Shown piece by piece: positions 25,598-31,750 of a DNA stretch of 31,750 nt. A program made the translations under genes and the position numbers. The stretch spans positions 1 to 31,750 of the forward strand of contig CAZLYK010000054.1 of the NCBI GenBank assembly GCA_964563495.1, in the 5' to 3' direction. The notes beneath the pieces were generated by a model. That model saw only the letters and a program-made list of their open reading frames with translations, did not search any database and was not told the origin of the DNA. This stretch comes from CAZLYK01 sp964563495. GTDB taxonomy: Bacteria > Acidobacteriota > Blastocatellia > RBC074. Numbering within the stretch: position 1 is the first letter of the stretch; every line of letters starts with the position of its first letter.

Positions 25598-26049
25598 GTA
25601 TTCAATTGACCGGTGAACAGGTTGAATTGATCAAGCGACACGGCGAGCGCGCCTACCCGGAAGAATGCGGCGGCTTGCTGCTCGGAACGGCGGAGAATGA
25701 TTCATTCGAGATTCGTCAGATATTGCCGCTCGAAAACATTCGCCGGGATTCGCGACATAACCGGGTCGAGCTCGATCCGCTGGATTATGCGCGCGCCGAA
25801 CGCGTAGCCGCCGGACAAGGGCTCGGCGTCTGGGGTTATTATCATTCTCATCCGAACCATCCGGCGATTCCATCTGGCTTCGATCTGGAGCACGCACCAT
25901 TCACCGAATGGGCATACCTGATCGTCTCGGTTCGCGATGGCATGGCGGAAGAATTACGCGCCTGGACCCTGCGCGGTGATCGCTCGCAATTCGATGAAAT
26001 GGCTATTTGCGAAGTCCGACAAGCTGCCGGCTTGTCGGACATTTTTTGA
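25594..26049 (+). CDS. JAMM/Mov34 (M67) metallopeptidase, Mec-like
   Basis: A 151-residue zinc peptidase of the JAMM family. The catalytic Glu lies in YPEECGGLLLG (Glu23 or 24), and the zinc motif is HSHPNHPAIPSGFD, with His84, His86, Ser94 and Asp97 in the exact HxH-x7-S-x2-D spacing. Small bacterial JAMM proteins of this size cut after the C-terminal Gly-Gly of ubiquitin-like sulfur carriers. Mycobacterial Mec frees cysteine from the CysO-cysteine adduct, and QbsD trims a carrier to expose Gly-Gly. It overlaps cysM by 4 bases and precedes the carrier-E1 fusion. A terminator-like hairpin lies in its last codons. Confidence 0.9.
26014..26047 (+). terminator. Intrinsic-terminator-like hairpin inside the end of the JAMM gene
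   Basis: GTCCGACAAGC (26014-26024) and GCTTGTCGGAC (26030-26040) form a perfect 11-bp stem with a 5-base loop, followed by ATTTTTT. The stem encodes the last residues of the peptidase, and the T-run precedes TGA. It would end or attenuate transcription between the peptidase and carrier-E1 genes. Confidence 0.75.
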
Positions 26050-26061
26050 GGCGTCTTTTAT

Positions 26062-26140
26062 GTCGCACTGCGACACTCAGAAACGAAGTAAATCTCTCTC
26101 GCACGCAGGATGCGTGAGAGAGAGATTTACAGAGGAGGGG
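26062..26140 (+). promoter_or_regulatory. Structured leader before the carrier-E1 gene
   Basis: A small hairpin GTCGC-ACT-GCGAC (26062-26074) is followed by a 20-bp stem with one mismatch: GTAAATCTCTCTCGCACGCA (26088-26107) pairs with TGCGTGAGAGAGAGATTTAC (26111-26130) around a GGA loop. The strong ribosome site GAGGAGGGG starts 2 bases after the stem. The structure could affect ribosome access or mRNA stability. Confidence 0.6.
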
Positions 26141-26144
26141 AAAA

Positions 26145-27617
26145 ATGCCGACAATTTCGATTCCAACCGCTCTGCGACAATACGCCGGCGGCCAGGCCGC
26201 TGTTTCGCTGCAGGGTGAGAAGATCTCCGATCTGCTCGAAGGGCTGACTTCACAATTTCCCGATTTGAAGAAGCACCTCTTCGACGCCGACGGGCGGTTG
26301 AGAAACTTTGTCAACATCTTCGTCAATGACGAGGATATACGTTACCAGCAGCAACACGACACGCCGATCAAAGAAGGCGATGAGATCAGCATCATTCCCT
26401 CGATCGCCGGCGGCGTGGCGACCGAGGCAGGGACGCCGGCCAAAACCGCTGCCCTGCCCGAACTGAACAACGAAGAGATCGCGCGTTACAGCCGCCACCT
26501 GATCATGCCCGAAGTCGGGATTGAAGGTCAGCGAAAAATCAAAGCGGCCGGCATCCTCATGATCGGTGCGGGCGGTCTGGGCTCACCCCTGGGGCTCTAT
26601 CTCGCGGCGGCCGGAATCGGGCGGCTCGGAATCGTTGATTTCGACGTCGTCGATGAGAGCAATTTACAACGTCAGGTCCTGCACGGAACAAAGGATGTCG
26701 GGCGTTCAAAACTGCAATCGGCGAAGGATCGATTGTCGGATGTCAACCCGCACGTCCAGATCGACACTTACGAACTGGCGTTCAAAGCCGAAAACGCCCT
26801 TGGTATCGTCAAGGATTACGACATCATCATCGACGGCACCGACAACTTCCAGACACGTTACCTGGTTAATGACGCGAGCGTGCTGCTCGGGAAACCAAAT
26901 GTTTACGGATCGATCTTTCGATTCGATGGCCAGGCGTCCGTCTTCTACCCTAAAGCCGGCGGCCCGTGCTATCGCTGCCTCTACCCTGAGCCGCCGCCGC
27001 CGGGGCTCGTCCCGTCGTGCGCCGAGGGCGGCGTGCTGGGCATTCTGCCGGGAATCATCGGCGTCATTCAGGCTACCGAAGCGATCAAGCTGATCATCGG
27101 TCAGGGCGAATCATTGATCGGGCGCCTGCTCCTTTTCGACGCGCTCAAGATGAAGTTTAAGGAGCTCAAACTCCGCCGCAATCCCGAGTGCCCTCTCTGC
27201 GGCGATAACCCAACGATCAGGGAGTTGATCGATTACGAACAGTTCTGCGGTATCGCTCCGCAGGCTGCCGAGCCGCAACCGACTGAAAATCTGGATTGGG
27301 AGATCACGGTAGCCCAGCTCAAGGAAAAACTCGATCGAGGCGAGCCGGTCACGATCATCGACGTCCGCGAAATCCACGAATGGCAGATCTGCAACCTCGA
27401 AGTATACGGCTCACGCCTGATTCCTCTGGGAGAGTTCGGCGGCAGGATCAACGAGTTGAACCCGGAAGAAGAGATTGTTCTGCAGTGCAAGATGGGAGGC
27501 CGGAGCGCAAAGGCTTACGATGCCCTCAAGCAGGCCGGCTTTACCAGGATCAGGAACCTCAAGGGCGGCATCACGGCCTGGGCCGATCAGATCGATCGGT
27601 CAATGCCCAAGTATTGA
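26145..27617 (+). CDS. Fusion of CysO/MoaD-like sulfur carrier, MoeB/ThiF E1 and rhodanese domains
   Basis: A 490-residue three-domain protein. Residues 1-90 form a ubiquitin-like sulfur carrier of the MoaD/CysO type ending IPSIAGG (Gly89-Gly90), close to the PAVAGG end of CysO. A short Ala/Thr/Pro linker follows (91-106). An E1-like adenylating domain spans about 108-350: ATP loop GAGGLG (141-146), SNLQRQ, DGTDN (230-234), catalytic Cys292 in VPSCAEGG, and zinc cysteines 275, 278, 349 and 352. A C-terminal rhodanese (about 385-488) has its persulfide cysteine at 448 in QCKMGGRS. E1-rhodanese pairs (MoeZ type) adenylate a carrier and load it with sulfur. The carrier here is fused in front, so its Gly-Gly is not at a free C-terminus. 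Strong ribosome site GAGGAGGGG. Confidence 0.9.
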   Translation: MPTISIPTALRQYAGGQAAVSLQGEKISDLLEGLTSQFPDLKKHLFDADGRLRNFVNIFVNDEDIRYQQQHDTPIKEGDEISIIPSIAGGVATEAGTPAKTAALPELNNEEIARYSRHLIMPEVGIEGQRKIKAAGILMIGAGGLGSPLGLYLAAAGIGRLGIVDFDVVDESNLQRQVLHGTKDVGRSKLQSAKDRLSDVNPHVQIDTYELAFKAENALGIVKDYDIIIDGTDNFQTRYLVNDASVLLGKPNVYGSIFRFDGQASVFYPKAGGPCYRCLYPEPPPPGLVPSCAEGGVLGILPGIIGVIQATEAIKLIIGQGESLIGRLLLFDALKMKFKELKLRRNPECPLCGDNPTIRELIDYEQFCGIAPQAAEPQPTENLDWEITVAQLKEKLDRGEPVTIIDVREIHEWQICNLEVYGSRLIPLGEFGGRINELNPEEEIVLQCKMGGRSAKAYDALKQAGFTRIRNLKGGITAWADQIDRSMPKY

Positions 27618-27620
27618 AGA

Positions 27621-27755
27621 AATAGACAGGATTGACAGGATTTATCCAGGATTAAACAGGATCATTTAAAAGAGGTGTGTTGGTAATCATCATTACCACT
27701 CCTTTTAAATAATCTTGTTTAATCCTGGATAAATCCTGTCAATCCTGTCTATTTC
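27621..27755. repeat. 52-base inverted repeat (paired AGACAGGATT elements) between convergent genes
   Basis: Arms 27621-27672 and 27704-27755 are reverse complements with 2 mismatches in 52. The apex contains another small stem, GGTAAT-CATC-ATTACC. It fills the gap between the carrier-E1 gene and the leftward CAP-domain gene and could act as a two-way transcription stop. The CAP-domain gene's TAG stop lies 4 bases outside the right arm. Confidence 0.9.
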
Positions 27756-27758
27756 CTC

Positions 27759-28979
27759 CTAGTATCCGATATTGATCCTGACCGTATTGGCCGGGCGTCC
27801 GTCGATGGCGACAACGACATCGACCAGGCCGCGCCCGCGCAATTCAAGCGGCAGCTTGACGTTCAATTGATCCAACCCGCTGAAGCGTTGATGCGCGCCC
27901 AGATAACTGACAAAGACCGGCATCCCGCCGATCGTCACCCGCACATTACTGAGACTGCTCCGCCTGCGCAAACCCGTGCCGTACAAGACCAGGTAATTCG
28001 GAGCAGCGGCCGTGCCGACCGAGATCTGCCGGGCTGATCCATCCGGGTTGGCCACGGGCAGGAATGTAGTTCCATTGGTCGTCGTCTGCGCCGCGGGAAC
28101 GCCCTGACCGTTCGCACCGACGGTGAAGATGCTCGGGCTGACGGTTTCGACAGTGGCCGAGCCGGTGGCGACCAGGTTTCCATTGTTCATCACCCTGACC
28201 GCCGCAGCCCCCGGGCCGACATTTGCCGGGATGACGTAATTGATCTGCGACGGCGAAACGTAGATCAGCGACGCGGTGATGTTGTTGACCGTGACCGTGA
28301 TCCCGCCGATCGAGGTCGGCAGCGGCAGCGAACTGGCATTGACCGTGCTTGAAGTGAGCTGGCTGCCGAAGGTTGCGGCGATCGCATCCGGCGCGACGGA
28401 TTGCGCGAAACTGGCGGCGTTCAACGTCCTGACATTCTGAGCCTGCGTCGTTTGCCCATCCAGAGTCGCATCGATGTAGCTGCCGAAATCGGTCGTCCAA
28501 TACCATTTATAAGTGGTCGCCGCGCCGTAAGCGCGGCTGATCCCAATCACGTTGTAGTTCGGATTGAGCATGGTCTCGTTATGAGTCGGCGAATTGACCC
28601 ATTGATTGAATGTGCGCGCCGCGTCGCTGTACCCGGCAGCCAGGTTTTCACCACGATAACTGTTATAGGTATAACCGAATGCCGCCATTCTCGCGGCCGA
28701 TTCACGCCCCAGGCTGTCGATATGGCCGAAGTAGTTCCTGGATGACATATCCCAGCTCATCCATTCGGCCGACCGGGTCAGCGTGATCGAGATCCGCAAC
28801 TGGCTCAGCCCACGCTGCCCCCGATAATCATTGATCAGCTTGAGCATAAATTGTTCTTCACTGTCGATTGACGGCGCTTGCGCGGCGACCCGGCCGTTGG
28901 CTGAACAGATGACCAGCAAAACCAGTCCCAGTGAAAGCATCGAGCCGCGAAAAATCGCCGAAACATTTGGCAGAATCAT
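27759..28979 (-). CDS. Secreted CAP-domain (SCP/PR1) protein with TIGR03437-like C-terminal domain
   Basis: A 406-residue exported protein. The signal peptide covers about residues 1-35, ending VAAQA; a second ATG at Met14 may be the true start. A CAP domain (about 40-170) shows LINDYRGQRGLSQLRISITL, YFGHIDSLG, GENLAAGY and NSPTHNETMLNPNYNVIGIS, the hallmarks of bacterial SCP-like proteins. The C-terminal part (about 205-406) reads IYVSPSQINYVIPANVGPGAAAVRV then PNYLVLYGTGLRRRSSLSNV, resembling the TIGR03437 domain abundant in Solibacter-type Acidobacteria. Function is unknown; CAP proteins are extracellular and often bind lipid or act in the envelope. It converges on the carrier-E1 gene across an inverted repeat. 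Confidence 0.85.
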   Translation of the reverse strand: MILPNVSAIFRGSMLSLGLVLLVICSANGRVAAQAPSIDSEEQFMLKLINDYRGQRGLSQLRISITLTRSAEWMSWDMSSRNYFGHIDSLGRESAARMAAFGYTYNSYRGENLAAGYSDAARTFNQWVNSPTHNETMLNPNYNVIGISRAYGAATTYKWYWTTDFGSYIDATLDGQTTQAQNVRTLNAASFAQSVAPDAIAATFGSQLTSSTVNASSLPLPTSIGGITVTVNNITASLIYVSPSQINYVIPANVGPGAAAVRVMNNGNLVATGSATVETVSPSIFTVGANGQGVPAAQTTTNGTTFLPVANPDGSARQISVGTAAAPNYLVLYGTGLRRRSSLSNVRVTIGGMPVFVSYLGAHQRFSGLDQLNVKLPLELRGRGLVDVVVAIDGRPANTVRINIGY

Positions 28980-29430
28980 AAAAACTTACTCCATTAGCCC
29001 TCGTAGCAGACAGCAATATCCCCATCCGCCGTTGTGGGCAGACCTATGGGATGCGAATAATATGATTTCTGCGTGCTGGGTAAGGAATGGTGTTTGATGC
29101 AGCACGATCATACGTCGGATAGAAACAACGCAGGCGCCTCAGCGGGCGCACGAAAGCGGGGGTAAAGGGTCTACGGTTAAGGGCAAATGTGCCAACAGGG
29201 GATAATAATAAGGGGAATCAAGGCGCTTGGTTTTAATTCAAACCGAAGACCGGTTTCAGGCGGGACACACCTATTTAATTAACACAGTAAATGCCCGATG
29301 TAAACCCATCATTTTGGAATTCCCGGAATCGGACTCGATCACGCGCTGCGGACTGCTAAATTAATCTTCCAGTGTGTATAATCGCCGATCACTATTCCCT
29401 ACAAAATCTTAGTGGAGGCTTAATAACTCA
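28980..29430. other. 451-base divergent intergenic region between the CAP gene and argG
   Basis: No gene is supported. There are small stems (GCGCC-TCAGC-GGGCGC near 29130 and AAACCG-AAGAC-CGGTTT near 29240) but no riboswitch class that I recognise. No AGACAGGATT copy occurs here, consistent with the repeat favouring gene 3' ends. The argG promoter candidate and ribosome site lie at the right end. Confidence 0.6.
29377..29382 (+). promoter_or_regulatory. Candidate -10 element for argG
   Basis: A perfect TATAAT at 29377-29382 lies 48 bases before the argG ATG. The matching -35 position (about 29353-29359, TGCTAA) is poor, so an activator or another sigma preference may be involved. GGAGG at 29414-29418 is the probable ribosome site, 12 bases from the ATG. 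Confidence 0.4.
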
Positions 29431-30630
<1,200 letters not shown>

Positions 30631-30636
<6 letters not shown>

Positions 30637-30692
30637 ACAGGATTGACAGGATTTTTCAGGATTGAACAAGATCTTGGCAATCCTGTCTATTT
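30631..30692. repeat. Inverted pair of AGACAGGATT repeats between argG and ypdA
   Basis: AAATAGACAGGATTG (30631-30645) is matched by its exact reverse complement at 30678-30692. The left unit continues with further CAGGATT-like units (ACAGGATTTTTCAGGATT). The left arm provides the argG stop, and the right arm ends 9 bases before the ypdA ATG. Confidence 0.88.
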
Positions 30693-30701
30693 TTTAGTCA
30701 G

Positions 30702-31688
30702 ATGGAAACTGGATATGATCTGATCATCATTGGCGGAGGGCCGACCGGGCTGGCCTGCGCGATCGAGGCTTCGCGCGCGGGTCTGACTCACCTGGTGATT
30801 GAGAAAGGTTGCGTCGTCAATTCGCTCTATCATTACCCGACGCAGATGACTTTCTTCACCACGCCGGAGCTGCTTGAGATCGGCGACCTGCCTTTCGTCT
30901 GCGAGCGCGACAAGCCCAATCGGATCGAAGCGCTCAAATATTATCGCCGGGTGGCTGATGCTTATCGTTTGCGGATTCACCAGTATGAAAGAGTCGTTTC
31001 GGTCAATGGCGTAGATGGAGATTTTACGGTCTCGACGGAACTGGCCCGGACCGGGGAGAAGCGGGCATACGCCGCCCGCAAAATCATCGTCGCGATTGGC
31101 TATTACGATCATCCCAACCGGATTGGCGTTCCCGGTGAAGACCTGTCCAAGGTATCGCACTACTACAAAGACGCCCATCCTTTTTATGATCGCGAGGTAA
31201 CGATCATCGGGGGAGCCAATTCCGCGGCGATCGCCGCACTGGATCTCTATCGCCACGGCGCCCGGGTGACCATGATTCATCGCGGCTCGCAGTTGCGGCC
31301 GACGATCAAATACTGGATCCTGCCCGACATCGAAAACCGAATTAATAGCGGTGAGATCAAATCGTTCTTCCGCTCGATCGTCACCGAGATCGGTAGAGAA
31401 AGTATCCGGATCCGCAATCTCGACAACGGTGAGGAGACTGAACTAGCCAACGATCACGTCTTCGCGCTGACCGGCTATCATGCCGACAATGATTTTCTGA
31501 GGTCGATCGGAATCGCGATCGACCCCGAAACCATGAAGCCGTCGTTCGATCCGGAAACGCTCGAATCGAACGTCAAAGGTATACACCTGGCCGGCGTCGT
31601 CACAGCCGGCAAAGAGACCGGAAAGATCTTTATCGAGAATGGGCGCTTTCACGGCATCCAGATCGTCAAGAGCCTCAGGAAAAAATAG
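30702..31688 (+). CDS. ypdA: YpdA-family bacillithiol disulfide reductase (putative)
   Basis: A 328-residue flavoprotein of the thioredoxin-reductase-like YpdA family, proposed to reduce oxidised bacillithiol with NADPH. The FAD motif is DLIIIGGGPTGLACAIEA (about 6-23), and the second Rossmann motif for NADPH is VTIIGGANSAAIAALDLYRHG. NSLYHYPTQMTFFTTPELLEIGDLPF is characteristic of the family. GIHLAGVVTAGKETGKIFIENGRFHG closes the FAD domain. The conserved Cys14 known from Staphylococcus YpdA (GGGPCG) is Thr15 here; Cys19 lies four residues later. No clear ribosome site is visible before the ATG, which sits just after a repeat arm. Its TAG stop is within another repeat. bshC in the same window supports the bacillithiol link. 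Confidence 0.85.
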   Translation: METGYDLIIIGGGPTGLACAIEASRAGLTHLVIEKGCVVNSLYHYPTQMTFFTTPELLEIGDLPFVCERDKPNRIEALKYYRRVADAYRLRIHQYERVVSVNGVDGDFTVSTELARTGEKRAYAARKIIVAIGYYDHPNRIGVPGEDLSKVSHYYKDAHPFYDREVTIIGGANSAAIAALDLYRHGARVTMIHRGSQLRPTIKYWILPDIENRINSGEIKSFFRSIVTEIGRESIRIRNLDNGEETELANDHVFALTGYHADNDFLRSIGIAIDPETMKPSFDPETLESNVKGIHLAGVVTAGKETGKIFIENGRFHGIQIVKSLRKK

Positions 31689-31718
31689 ACAGGATTGACA
31701 GGATTTCTGCAGGATTAT
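31684..31718 (+). repeat. AGACAGGATT-family repeat after ypdA
   Basis: AATAGACAGGATTGACAGGA then TTTCTGCAGGATTAT is one of the cleanest copies of the repeat in the window. The TAG at 31686-31688 is the ypdA stop codon. Whether an inverted partner follows is hidden by the window edge. Confidence 0.85.
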
Positions 31719-31750
31719 CGCAATTTTCAGATTTGAGCTAACGAGAAAGA

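Noticed and set aside
28980..29430. Riboswitch upstream of argG or the CAP-domain gene
   Set aside because: A few small stems occur, but no conserved core of a known riboswitch class was recognised on either strand.

Overview
The window looks like a piece of an Acidobacteria chromosome, most likely class Blastocatellia and probably from a metagenome. Supporting this are a CAP-domain protein with a C-terminal domain resembling the TIGR03437 family seen mostly in Solibacter-like Acidobacteria, a hopanoid glycosyltransferase (hpnI), bacillithiol genes outside Firmicutes (bshC, ypdA), GC-rich coding sequence and many short intergenic repeats. The taxonomic call is inference from gene content. A run of exactly 100 N (24203-24302) is flanked by the same 55 bases on both sides, so the window is a scaffold joining two contigs.

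Left third (1-9503, all minus strand): a compact gene train read right to left. It runs from a degenerate Fic-like protein through a small HExxH (DUF4157-like) protein, a PLP-dependent decarboxylase, a 39-residue membrane protein, a sodium:solute symporter, a secreted PIG-L-type deacetylase, a ureidoglycolate lyase-like protein, a Pro/Ala/Ser-rich lipoprotein and AtpZ to HpnI. Several neighbours overlap by 4-8 bases, which argues for coupled translation.

Middle (9489-13922): a good sigma70-type promoter reads into a truncated HAD phosphatase remnant, then a dihydrodipicolinate synthase/HOGA-type aldolase and bshC. A 237-bp inverted-repeat element separates bshC from a convergent LysR regulator and a hypothetical Cys-motif protein.

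Branched-chain amino acid block (14083-24168, plus strand): leuA, leuC, leuD, leuB, ilvB, ilvN, ilvC, cimA. It encodes leucine synthesis, the first two ilv steps, and a citramalate route to 2-oxobutyrate that can reuse LeuCDB. ilvD and an aminotransferase are not in the window.

Sulfur block (24568-27617): a CysM-type cysteine synthase, a JAMM/Mec-type metallopeptidase and a fusion of a CysO/MoaD-like sulfur carrier, a MoeB/ThiF E1 and a rhodanese. This matches the logic of the mycobacterial CysM-CysO-Mec cysteine pathway. Here the carrier's Gly-Gly is buried inside the fusion, so it would need cutting before it could carry a C-terminal thiocarboxylate. Bacillithiol genes (bshC, ypdA) lie on either side and consume or recycle cysteine-derived thiol. 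The right end holds the CAP-domain secreted protein, argG and ypdA.

The most striking non-coding feature is a repeat family, core AATAGACAGGATTGACAGGA, found after most gene ends, often as long inverted pairs. In at least five genes the TAG inside the repeat is the stop codon.
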